The notes under the pieces were generated by a model that had not been told where the DNA came from, did no database searches, and worked only from the letters and a program-made list of their open reading frames with translations. The position numbers and the translations under genes were made by a program. From an uncultured Ruminococcus sp. (GTDB lineage Bacteria; Bacillota; Clostridia; Oscillospirales; Ruminococcaceae), in contig UQXS01000003.1 in assembly GCA_900545125.1 (NCBI GenBank), positions 1 through 32,763 of the forward strand: 32,763 nucleotides of DNA, read 5' to 3'. Positions 21,722 through 29,987 of this stretch are shown piece after piece. How positions within the stretch are numbered: position 1 is the stretch's first letter; each line of letters begins with the position of its first letter.

Positions 21722-23104
21722 ATGAATAAATTTGCTGTTTTCAGAAAAGAAAATCCGGTTTTTGTTTTCAGATCGTATAATATTAAAGAAACGGAGAATT
21801 CCGTTGAACTAAGTTTCCGTTTTTCGATTCCCGGTCTTGCGGAGTTCAATCCGGGCTGGAATTTCCCGAAACCGCCGGAGATAACGGTTTCCGGTGACCC
21901 TGTTTTTGAGCAGCTTGTATTCAGTCTCGGAATGGCGGAGGCAGTCAGCTATTGGAAAGCCGTCTGCTCACCTGAATTCAGGGTAGAATGCGGATATCTG
22001 AGCAATGAACAGAAAGAATGGTGGAAGAAACTCTGGTATTTTGGTCTTGGGGAATTCTTCTATGTCAACGGTATTACGACATCGCAGCAGGAGCTTGTGA
22101 ATATCGTATGCACAGGAACGGAAACAGGATCGGAAGCCGCTTCGGAAGGTCATAGAAAGGGATGTCTTATTCCCATAGGCGGCGGAAAGGATTCTGCTCT
22201 TACGCTTGAAACGCTGAAAAACTACGGAATGGAATGCCAATGCTATACTATCAACAAGAGATGTTCCGTAAGCGGAACCGTTGAAGCAGCAGGTTTGCCG
22301 GCTGATTCGCTTATAACGGCACAGCGGAAATTCGACCGCAGTCTTATAGATCTCAACAACAAAGGCTATCTTAACGGACATACACCGTTTTCTTCTGTTG
22401 TTGCTTTTTCGGCGGAGATAACGGCGTATATCTTCGGACTTGAGTATATCGTTCTGTCCAATGAATCAAGTGCCAACGAAAGTACGGTAGCAGGGCTCAG
22501 TGTAAATCATCAGTATTCCAAGAGCTTTGAATTTGAGCGTGATTTTCATGAGTATGAGAAAAAGTATCTTCGCACGGGGATAAGCTATTTCAGCTTTCTG
22601 CGGCCTTTGACGGAGTTTCAGATAGCCGGGATGTTTACATCTCACAGAAAATATCTGCCGGTGTTCCGGAGCTGCAATCTCGGAAGCAAGGTCACGCCTG
22701 ATATATGGTGCGGCGAGTGTCCCAAGTGCCTGTTCGTTAGCCTGATACTTTCTCCGTTTCTCAGTCTTGCGGAATTAAAAGAGATATTCGGACGTGATAT
22801 GCTCAATGATCCGGCAATGACAGAGTATTTTACCGAGCTTATAGGGCAGTCGGAGCACAAGCCGTTCGAGTGTGTGGGAAGCGTCAGCGAAGTGAATCTG
22901 GCTGTATCACTGACTATAAACAGGCTTATGAAGCAGGGGGAAGAGCTTCCGCTGCTGTTTGACGGATATGTTAAGTCCGGATTGTTTCATCCGGAGGGAC
23001 TGGAAGAACTCCGGAAAAACTATTGCCTGTATTATAATGAGCAGAATCTTCTGCCGGAAAAATTTGAAGAAATTCTAAGAAAAGAAATGGAGCGTCTCCT
23101 TTGA
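21722..23104 (+). CDS. murL: MurL-like UDP-MurNAc-L-Ala-L-Glu epimerase
   Basis: 460 residues; ATG 21722 with CCGGAGG 12 nt upstream. A PP-loop-like segment PIGGGKDSAL (151-160), a long central domain with LSNESSANEST, and a cysteine cluster WCGECPKCLF (329-338) mark the family named after the Xanthomonas oryzae MurL. In that pathway, MurD2 joins L-Glu to UDP-MurNAc-L-Ala and MurL epimerises the terminal L-Glu to D-Glu, replacing the usual MurI route. Direct fusion of frames with a MurD ligase here (4-nt overlap) strongly supports the call. Assignment is from family recognition; substrate use in this organism is not shown. Whether glutamate racemase is also encoded elsewhere cannot be seen. 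Confidence 0.78.
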   Translation: MNKFAVFRKENPVFVFRSYNIKETENSVELSFRFSIPGLAEFNPGWNFPKPPEITVSGDPVFEQLVFSLGMAEAVSYWKAVCSPEFRVECGYLSNEQKEWWKKLWYFGLGEFFYVNGITTSQQELVNIVCTGTETGSEAASEGHRKGCLIPIGGGKDSALTLETLKNYGMECQCYTINKRCSVSGTVEAAGLPADSLITAQRKFDRSLIDLNNKGYLNGHTPFSSVVAFSAEITAYIFGLEYIVLSNESSANESTVAGLSVNHQYSKSFEFERDFHEYEKKYLRTGISYFSFLRPLTEFQIAGMFTSHRKYLPVFRSCNLGSKVTPDIWCGECPKCLFVSLILSPFLSLAELKEIFGRDMLNDPAMTEYFTELIGQSEHKPFECVGSVSEVNLAVSLTINRLMKQGEELPLLFDGYVKSGLFHPEGLEELRKNYCLYYNEQNLLPEKFEEILRKEMERLL

Positions 23105-24447
23105 AAAGATTTATAAAGCACATAAAAGATCTCACGGAAAATAAATCGATTTGTATTCTCGGTTTCGGACGTGAGGGAAGAGCAACTCTTGATATACTTT
23201 CGGAATATTGTGATCCTGCTTCTGTTGCCATTGCAGATATCAATAGTATTGATCCAGCCGCCAGCGGTCTTTCCGGCGATATCAAGCTGATATGCGGCAA
23301 TGATTACCAGAAATCGCTTGATGAATTTGATATTGTTTTCAAAAGTCCCGGAATTGTACTGGAAAAGCAGCCGGATGAGCTGAAATGTACGATTACTTCC
23401 GAAACGCAGGTCTTTTTCGAGGTGTATCGTGAACAGATAATAGGTATTACCGGAACAAAGGGAAAAAGCACCGTGACTTCGCTGATATATCATATACTGA
23501 AAACTTCGGGAAAGAAATGCTGCATTGCCGGAAATATCGGTATTCCGGTGTTTAATATCGTTAAGGATATGGACAGTGAGACACTTGTTGTGTGTGAGCT
23601 TTCCTGTCATCAGCTCGAATATATGACTGTTTCACCGGCGGCGGCGGTGTTCCTTAATCTGTATGAGGAGCATCTCGACCATTACGGAAGTATGGAACGC
23701 TATTATAATGCAAAGAAAAATATTTATCTTTATCAGGACGAAGAGGATTGTCTGCTGATAAACAGCGATATTGCTCCGAAAGATGAGGACGGACTCGTTT
23801 TTGCAATTTCCGATAAAGATCCCGAAGCCGATATTTATGTCAGCGGCGGTGTTGTGGAACTCAGGTTCAGCGGAGAAAGCTACACGATTCCTGCGGACAG
23901 GATAAAGCTGCTCGGAACACACAATCATTTCAATATTGCGGCTGCATACTTTATGACATCGCCGTTTGTAAGCACGGAGGAATTTGAAACTGCACTTTGC
24001 AGTTTTGATCCGCTTGCTCATCGTCTGGAATATGTCGGCACATTCAGAGGGATACGCTGGTATGACGATTCGATCTCTACGGCGTGTGCAACGGCTGTAG
24101 AGGCAGTAAAAAGCGTGCCCGATGCCGGAACTATTCTTATAGGCGGTATGGACAGAGGAATTGACTACAGTCCGCTTACAGAATTTCTTGGTGCATCCGA
24201 TGTTAATGTCATCTGCATGGAGACATCCGGAAAGCGTGTTTACGATATGATGTGCGGTTCGGCTTCGGAAGATACGGGACGTATCCGTTATGTTCCGCAT
24301 CTTGAAGATGCAGTAAATCTGGCTGCCGATATTACTCCGGCAGGAAAAAGCTGTGTACTTTCTCCGGCGGCTGCAAGTTACGGAATATTCAAAAATTTCG
24401 AGGAGCGTGGGGATGCTTTCAAAAAGCTTGTCAAAGCGCTCGGCTGA
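23101..24447 (+). CDS. murD: UDP-N-acetylmuramoyl-L-alanine--glutamate ligase (MurD, probably MurD2 type)
   Basis: 448 residues; start TTG 23101, overlapping the murL stop by 4 nt (TTGA), with GGAG 8 nt upstream. The N-terminal Rossmann-like UDP-binding region (CILGFGREG) precedes the ATP-binding P-loop GTKGKST (118-124), the ligase glutamate in CELSCHQLE, NLYEEHLDHYG and the C-terminal DRGIDYSP and SPAAASYGIFKNFEERG motifs. Mur ligase MurD adds glutamate to UDP-MurNAc-L-Ala; because it is coupled to murL, this copy probably uses L-Glu, as MurD2 does (inference). A second, conventional murD could exist elsewhere in the genome. Confidence 0.9.
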   Translation: MKRFIKHIKDLTENKSICILGFGREGRATLDILSEYCDPASVAIADINSIDPAASGLSGDIKLICGNDYQKSLDEFDIVFKSPGIVLEKQPDELKCTITSETQVFFEVYREQIIGITGTKGKSTVTSLIYHILKTSGKKCCIAGNIGIPVFNIVKDMDSETLVVCELSCHQLEYMTVSPAAAVFLNLYEEHLDHYGSMERYYNAKKNIYLYQDEEDCLLINSDIAPKDEDGLVFAISDKDPEADIYVSGGVVELRFSGESYTIPADRIKLLGTHNHFNIAAAYFMTSPFVSTEEFETALCSFDPLAHRLEYVGTFRGIRWYDDSISTACATAVEAVKSVPDAGTILIGGMDRGIDYSPLTEFLGASDVNVICMETSGKRVYDMMCGSASEDTGRIRYVPHLEDAVNLAADITPAGKSCVLSPAAASYGIFKNFEERGDAFKKLVKALG

Positions 24448-24463
24448 CAATATTATCGGTTCG

Positions 24464-24513
24464 GAGCCTGTGTTTGGAGAGAGGCGTGCTGCTTATCCCG
24501 TGAATGCAGGCTC
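24464..24513 (+). other. Long imperfect hairpin downstream of murD
   Basis: GAGCCTG (24464-24470) pairs with CAGGCTC (24507-24513) around a 36-nt loop, followed by TTGTCTTG. It may end the murL-murD transcript but lacks a good T-run. The rest of 24448-24744 holds a promoter and no visible gene. Confidence 0.35.
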
Positions 24514-24608
24514 TTGTCTTGCATGACCATTAATTGCGATTGTGCCCAAAAATTGCGATGCTGATTTGTATGAATCTACCAAATGTTTTGAAATATCTTT
24601 AAAAAATC

Positions 24609-24637
24609 TTGACTTTGATTTGTACACTTATTATAAT
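24609..24637 (+). promoter_or_regulatory. Promoter of the GH26 mannanase gene
   Basis: TTGACT (24609-24614) and TATAAT (24632-24637), 17-bp spacer, giving a leader of about 100 nt. Confidence 0.82.
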
Positions 24638-24744
24638 AAAAATATATGGCAGTGTTCCGGTAAAAAGATTCGGTTCTCAGATAACCTGATATGGCTTTAA
24701 ACTGGAAATCTGCATCACTGCTAAAAAATCTGGAGGGAAATACA

Positions 24745-27051
24745 ATGCACAAAAAAATATTCGGAAAAACCGGAGCGGCACTTCTGGCATCTGCGATGGT
24801 TTTCAACACAGCACTTGTTTCGGCGTCTGTAGTAACTGCAGCTGACGAAATACACTATGAGTTTGAGGATGCTGTTATTACCGGTGAAATTACTGTTGAA
24901 TCCAATGCAAACGCAAGCGGCGGTTCATATCTGAAAATGGCTGACAGCGGAACGATATCCCTTACGCTGAATGCCGATGAGACAGGAATGTATAATATCA
25001 CAATTTACGGCGGAGGAATAGGCGGCGCTAAACAGCAGAATCTCAGTATCAACGGCACTTCGCAGGGGGCACTTGCAATTCCGGAAAGTACGGGATTCGA
25101 GGCGATAAGCGTACCTGCCGTAAAGCTCAATAAGGGTGAAAATACTCTTCTCATTGAGAAATCATGGGGATGGTCGCAGTTCGATTACGTCACTGTCGAG
25201 CCGGCAGAACTTGCTCCCATAACAGCATCGCAGATCACTCCCTGCGACCCGAACGCAACTGCTGAAACACAAAGCCTTATGAATTATTTCTCAAGAGTTT
25301 ACGGAAATAATATAATTTCCGGTCAGCAGGAGATCTACAAGGGCGGTGCTCATGACTTTGAGTATGAATTTGAATATCTCAACGACCTGACGGGACATTA
25401 TCCGGCTATCAGGGGATTTGACTACGGCAACTTCTGCTGTCCTGCATTCGGAAGTGACGACGGTTCAACAGAGCGTGTTGTTGACTGGGTAAAGAACAGG
25501 GGCGGTATCGCAACAGCATCGTTCCACCTCAATGTTCCTACCGATTTTGCAAGCTATACAATAGGCAGCAGAATCAACTTTGATGATACAACATACAGTG
25601 AGAAAACAGATTTTTCTCCGTCAAAGGCGGCTACCGAGGGAACAAAGGAGAATGAATATTATGTTCAGGCTCTGACAACTCTTGCGGCAGAATTCAACGA
25701 ACTTGAAGAACAGGGCATTCCTGTTCTGTGGCGTCCTCTTCACGAAGCCGAAGGCGGCGGCGGAGAAACCGGTTCATGGTTCTGGTGGGGCAGTGAAGGT
25801 TCAGCGGCTTATAAAAAGCTCTGGCAGTACACCTATGACAAGCTGACAAATGATTTTGGCTGTCATAACCTTATCTGGGAATGGAACAGCTATAATTTCA
25901 AAACATCCGAGAACTGGTATCCCGGCGACGAATATGTTGATATCATCGGATACGATAAGTACAGCTGTACGGTTTATCTTGAAGAAAACAACTGGCAGCC
26001 TTCACTTGTACACAATGACAGCGCAATAAGCTCGATCTTCTATTCAATTATGGAAAAGTACGACAGCAAGAAAATGGTTGCAATGGCTGAGAATGACAGC
26101 TTCTCTACCGTTGAAAATCTGACTGCTGAAAAAGCCGGATGGCTTTACTTCTGCACGTGGTATGATAATGGAAATGCAGATACCAACTTCCTTACAAATC
26201 CCATTTTCAATACCAAGGAAGATACTATTGAGATGTATCAGAGCGATTACTGCATCACACTTGACGAACTTCCGGCTGATCTCTACACAAAGGAGATCAC
26301 TCCTCCCGATCCCGGCAAGACAACAACGACAAAATCAAAGCCTATAACCACGACAACTACAACTACGACTGCTCCTGTTCCGGAGGGCAAAGAGCCTGCT
26401 TTAGTAGATGAAAACGGCAATGGTGAAATAATTGTCAAGCTCCCCAGACCTGCTGATATTATTTATATGAATATTGAGCTCCCGGATGAAGTTACATATG
26501 CAAACGGATGTCTCGGCGCTTCTATTGAAATTGATGGAAAGTACTACTGGGTAAATTCGCAGTGGGAGACTACAAAGAGCGGTCTGCTGAAATTTAATCC
26601 TGCGGAGAATATTTATAATATTACTCTTACCGGTGACGACAAGGATTATGCTGAAGATGAAACAATTCTTGCTGCGGTAAAGGAAAGTCTGGCTAAGACC
26701 ACAACATTTAACTGGCAGAAATGGTATGCTCAGAATGCAGCCGGAAAAGAAGTCGTTACTGATGAAATAACTCTTCTTGGTGCATATGTTGATTCAGAAT
26801 CAGTAACTCCGGATATAGTATGGGGCGACGCAGACTGCGACGGTAAGATCTATCTCAACGATGCGGTACTCGTTATGCAGGCTATCGGTAATCCGGATTC
26901 ATACGGCGTAAACGGTACGGAAGAAACTCATATCACCGAACAGGGAAAGATCAACGCTGACGTTTCCAATACCGGCGACGACCTTACCAATGCAGATGCT
27001 CTGGCAATTCAGAAGTATCTCCTTAAACTTATTGACAAGCTTCCTGAATAA
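24745..27051 (+). CDS. Secreted GH26 beta-mannanase with CBM35, extra beta module and type I dockerin
   Basis: 768 residues from ATG 24745 with GGAGG 8 nt upstream; the frame is open 18 codons further up but without a site. A signal peptide (basic start, hydrophobic core, cut near 33) is followed by a CBM35-like module (about 35-155; FEDAVITG to WSQFDYVTVEP). The GH26 domain (about 165-510) has acid/base E334 in WRPLHEAEG and nucleophile E449 in AMAENDS, plus WFWWG. A Thr/Pro linker (about 520-545) leads to a beta-rich module (about 555-685) of uncertain family, possibly a ruminococcal CBM, then a type I dockerin (about 693-765, two EF-hand-like repeats, first DADCDGKIYLNDAVLV). The enzyme should cut beta-1,4-mannan and be docked by cohesin into a cellulosome. 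Confidence 0.93.
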   Translation: MHKKIFGKTGAALLASAMVFNTALVSASVVTAADEIHYEFEDAVITGEITVESNANASGGSYLKMADSGTISLTLNADETGMYNITIYGGGIGGAKQQNLSINGTSQGALAIPESTGFEAISVPAVKLNKGENTLLIEKSWGWSQFDYVTVEPAELAPITASQITPCDPNATAETQSLMNYFSRVYGNNIISGQQEIYKGGAHDFEYEFEYLNDLTGHYPAIRGFDYGNFCCPAFGSDDGSTERVVDWVKNRGGIATASFHLNVPTDFASYTIGSRINFDDTTYSEKTDFSPSKAATEGTKENEYYVQALTTLAAEFNELEEQGIPVLWRPLHEAEGGGGETGSWFWWGSEGSAAYKKLWQYTYDKLTNDFGCHNLIWEWNSYNFKTSENWYPGDEYVDIIGYDKYSCTVYLEENNWQPSLVHNDSAISSIFYSIMEKYDSKKMVAMAENDSFSTVENLTAEKAGWLYFCTWYDNGNADTNFLTNPIFNTKEDTIEMYQSDYCITLDELPADLYTKEITPPDPGKTTTTKSKPITTTTTTTTAPVPEGKEPALVDENGNGEIIVKLPRPADIIYMNIELPDEVTYANGCLGASIEIDGKYYWVNSQWETTKSGLLKFNPAENIYNITLTGDDKDYAEDETILAAVKESLAKTTTFNWQKWYAQNAAGKEVVTDEITLLGAYVDSESVTPDIVWGDADCDGKIYLNDAVLVMQAIGNPDSYGVNGTEETHITEQGKINADVSNTGDDLTNADALAIQKYLLKLIDKLPE

Positions 27052-27068
27052 TAATTATTGATATAATT

Positions 27069-27104
27069 AACCGAGGCATTCATCTGTTGGTGAATGCCTC
27101 GGTT
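27069..27104. terminator. Bidirectional terminator between GH26 and potD
   Basis: AACCGAGGCATTCA (27069-27082) and TGAATGCCTCGGTT (27091-27104) form a perfect 14-bp stem followed by TTG on the plus strand and preceded by AATTAA for the minus strand. It separates the convergent mannanase and polyamine genes. Confidence 0.88.
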
Positions 27105-27108
27105 TTGT

Positions 27109-28365
27109 TCAGAATATATCTTTTTTGCGTTTGCTGTGCCGTCTTATGAGAACAAACGTTATTATCGCAATACATGAAACCAGAAAAATCGGAACAAACC
27201 ATTTATTCGCTGTCTCTGATTTCATTTCAGTCCACAACTGGCTCATCATCTCGTTGGCATCATCCGATAAATTGACGAAAACATCCGTCTTTTCCGCTAT
27301 GAATTCACTGTCCGGATACGATACGGTGTTGTTCCGGACTTCCTCGTCAAGCATCTCAAATGCCGCACTGTGGGGAGTTGAATAACAGATATAATCTATG
27401 TTTGCATAGGCTATATCCGGCTCGCACATAAAGTTTATGTACATTTCTGCCGCCTCTTTCTGCCGGGCTGTTGTCGGAATACACATTGCATCCACAAAAA
27501 GATTGGTACCGCTTTTCGGCACTGCAAAGTCGAGATCTTCGTTGTCCTCCAGTATCGTCAGCGCATCTCCGGCATAATAGGGAGCAAGCAGGGCTTCTCC
27601 GGCTGCCATTTTGTCGAAAACCTCGTCCATAACATACGCCTGCACGATGCTTTTCTGCTCCTTGAGCTTATCCGCTGCCGCCTTTAATTCTGCCGGATCT
27701 TCAGTGTTCAGGGAATATCCCAGCATTATTTCCGCAATTGCAAAGGCGTCACGGGGATTGTCAAACATGAGGATCTGATCTTTATACTTTTCGTCCCAGA
27801 GGATATCCCAGTCGATCTCCTCCTTGGGTGTATCAATTTCCTCTGCATTGTAGATTATGCCTACTGTTCCCCATGTATAAGGCACGGAATAGGCGTTTTC
27901 CGGATCGTAGGCAAGATCACGGTAATTGTCCATGATATATTTGTAGTTCGGGATGTTCTCCATGTCAAGGGGCTGAATGAGATCTTCCTTTATCATTTTG
28001 TTTATCATATAATCCGACGGTATTATAACATCGTAGGACGCTCCGCCGCCTTTCAGCTTGGCGTAAAGTTCCTCGTTTGTGGCATAGTTGGTGTAGTTGA
28101 CCTTGATGCCTGTAAGCTTCTCAAATTCGGCGTTTACGTCGAGAGTTCCCTCGTCTGCGCCGTCGGAGATGTATTCGCCCCAGTTATAGACGTTTATGGA
28201 TATTCCGTCGTTCCGGAACCGCTTATAGTAGCGCTTGTCCTCGATAGTAAGCATCTGTGCGGAATCATCGCCGTCATCTTCGGAACTTTTGCTGCTTCCG
28301 GAGCATCCGGCAGTCATGGAGAACATCATCAGAACAGCTGATATCAGCGCAAATTTTCTTTTCAT
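27109..28365 (-). CDS. potD: Polyamine ABC transporter binding lipoprotein (PotD) with C-terminal membrane helix
   Basis: 418 residues; ATG with GGAGGTGG upstream, overlapping potC by 4 nt. Lipoprotein signal with lipobox T-A-G-C21. The mature region is a typical bacterial periplasmic-binding-type fold (INVYNWGEYI, PSDYMINKM, VPYTWGTVGI, DAMCIPTTA) for spermidine/putrescine. Unusually, the C-terminus carries a second hydrophobic helix (about 389-407, FVPIFLVSCIAIITFVLI) followed by a basic tail RRHSKRKKDIF, typical of a cytoplasmic end. The protein would thus be anchored at both ends. Typical PotD proteins end about 30-40 residues earlier. Confidence 0.92.
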   Translation of the reverse strand: MKRKFALISAVLMMFSMTAGCSGSSKSSEDDGDDSAQMLTIEDKRYYKRFRNDGISINVYNWGEYISDGADEGTLDVNAEFEKLTGIKVNYTNYATNEELYAKLKGGGASYDVIIPSDYMINKMIKEDLIQPLDMENIPNYKYIMDNYRDLAYDPENAYSVPYTWGTVGIIYNAEEIDTPKEEIDWDILWDEKYKDQILMFDNPRDAFAIAEIMLGYSLNTEDPAELKAAADKLKEQKSIVQAYVMDEVFDKMAAGEALLAPYYAGDALTILEDNEDLDFAVPKSGTNLFVDAMCIPTTARQKEAAEMYINFMCEPDIAYANIDYICYSTPHSAAFEMLDEEVRNNTVSYPDSEFIAEKTDVFVNLSDDANEMMSQLWTEMKSETANKWFVPIFLVSCIAIITFVLIRRHSKRKKDIF

Positions 28366-29168
28366 TGACCGCCACCTCCACTCAGACGTTTCTTTGCAGC
28401 CTTGCTTTCAAGGATGTTTCTGAACAGAAGAACTACTACTACCACCAGAAAAATAAGCGTAGACAATGCATTGATCTCAGGCGAGACCTTTCTTCTTGTC
28501 ATGGAATAAATGGTAATTGGCAATGTCTGCGAGGTCGATCCCGTGGTGAAATAGCTGATAACAAAGTCGTCAAGTGAGTATGTGAACGACATGAGGAATC
28601 CGCTGACTACACCGGGCATGATCTCCGGCAGTACGACTTTACGGAACGCTCTGAACGGACTGCATCCAAGATCCTGCGCCGCTTCGTAGAGATGCGGATC
28701 CATCTGCCGGAACTTAGGCATGACGCTCAGGATAACATAGGGAACGTCAAAAGTTATGTGGGCGATAAGCAGCGTAACAAAGCCGAATTCCAGCGTCATT
28801 CTTGCGGCAAAAAAGCTGAACAGGAGCATCAGGGAAACGCCGGTGACGATCTCAGGGTTTATGATAGGCATATTTGTGACGTTCATTACAACGGTTCTGG
28901 GAACACGCTTCATGCTGTTTATGCCGATAGCCGCCAGCGTTCCGAGAACGGTGGATGTGATACTGGCTGCAACGGCGATTATTATGGTATTCATAAGGGA
29001 TGAAATGATTATCCTGTTATTGAACAGTCTCTTGTACCAGTCCAGAGTAAAACCGCTGAAAACCGAACTGCTTTTTGATTCGTTGAAAGAAAATACTATC
29101 AGTACAAAAATCGGTACATAAAGGAAAAGAAGTACAAGGGCAAGATAGATTTTTCCGAGCTTTTTCAA
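28362..29168 (-). CDS. potC: Polyamine ABC transporter permease PotC
   Basis: 268 residues; start is TTG at 29168 with AAGGAGGTG about 8 nt before. Six predicted transmembrane helices and the cytoplasmic coupling motif EAAQDLGCSPFRAFRKVVLPEIMPGVVSG identify an ABC inner-membrane permease of the PotC type. It partners PotB as half of the membrane channel. It overlaps potD by 4 nt. Confidence 0.94.
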   Translation of the reverse strand: MKKLGKIYLALVLLFLYVPIFVLIVFSFNESKSSSVFSGFTLDWYKRLFNNRIIISSLMNTIIIAVAASITSTVLGTLAAIGINSMKRVPRTVVMNVTNMPIINPEIVTGVSLMLLFSFFAARMTLEFGFVTLLIAHITFDVPYVILSVMPKFRQMDPHLYEAAQDLGCSPFRAFRKVVLPEIMPGVVSGFLMSFTYSLDDFVISYFTTGSTSQTLPITIYSMTRRKVSPEINALSTLIFLVVVVVLLFRNILESKAAKKRLSGGGGQ

Positions 29169-29180
29169 GGTCGCACCTCC

Positions 29181-29987
29181 TTATATAAGTACCTGATCGT
29201 CGGGATCGAACTGATTCATAACGGTCATGATAACGAGGATTATAACCATGAGCACAAGGGATATAGCTGCTCCAAGATGCGGATTATAGGCATTTCCGAG
29301 GAACTGCATCTCGATAAGGTCGCCTATGAGCAGATTTGATCCGCCGCCGAGCATTCGTGATATTATAAATGTGGAAATAGCCGGAACAAATACCATAGTT
29401 ATACCGGATGTTATACCCGGCATGGTCAGCGGAACAACAACACGGAACAGGGCAGATGCCGAACTGCATCCGAGGTCGGAAGCGGCTTCAAGCAGAGATT
29501 TGTCTATCTTCACCATAACGGAGTACAGGGGAAGTATCATGAACGGCAGATAGTTGTACACCATGCCGAGAACTACCGCTCCGGAGGTGTTTATCATCCT
29601 TATAGGGCCGAGTCCTACAGCACCGAGCATATTATTGATTATGCCGTTGTTGCCAAGAAGTGTCATCCATGCGTAGGTGCGGAGCAGGAAGTTCATCCAC
29701 ATGGGAAGCATAACGATCATAAGCATGGTTCCCTGCTTATGCTTGTCCATTCTCGACAGAATGAATGCTACAGGATAGGCAATGACAAGGCAGATCGCCG
29801 TTGCAATGAGTGACAGCCATATGGAGCGGACAAAAATATTGGCATACTGTCCCACATCCGAAACGTTACGGATAGTAAAATCTCCGCCGTCAGTGGTGAA
29901 TGCAAAGTATGCGATCATCAGCAGGGGAACAAGGATAAAGACGATCATCCACACCAGATACGGTGCCGAAAAATATTTGAGCTTCAT
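29181..29987 (-). CDS. potB: Polyamine ABC transporter permease PotB
   Basis: 268 residues; ATG with GGAGG 7 nt upstream. About six membrane helices and the EAASDLGCSSASALFRVVVPLTMPGITSG coupling loop. Sequence near MNFLLRTYAWMTLLGNNGIIN is typical of PotB-type permeases. It overlaps potA by 4 nt and is 12 bp from potC, indicating one transcript. Confidence 0.94.
   Translation of the reverse strand: MKLKYFSAPYLVWMIVFILVPLLMIAYFAFTTDGGDFTIRNVSDVGQYANIFVRSIWLSLIATAICLVIAYPVAFILSRMDKHKQGTMLMIVMLPMWMNFLLRTYAWMTLLGNNGIINNMLGAVGLGPIRMINTSGAVVLGMVYNYLPFMILPLYSVMVKIDKSLLEAASDLGCSSASALFRVVVPLTMPGITSGITMVFVPAISTFIISRMLGGGSNLLIGDLIEMQFLGNAYNPHLGAAISLVLMVIILVIMTVMNQFDPDDQVLI

Noticed and set aside
23632..24450. 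272-codon minus-strand frame opposite murD
   Set aside because: Reverse-frame shadow; murD motifs are intact on the plus strand.
24691..24744. Earlier ATG for the GH26 gene
   Set aside because: Would add 18 residues ahead of a clean signal peptide and has no ribosome site; GGAGG precedes ATG 24745.
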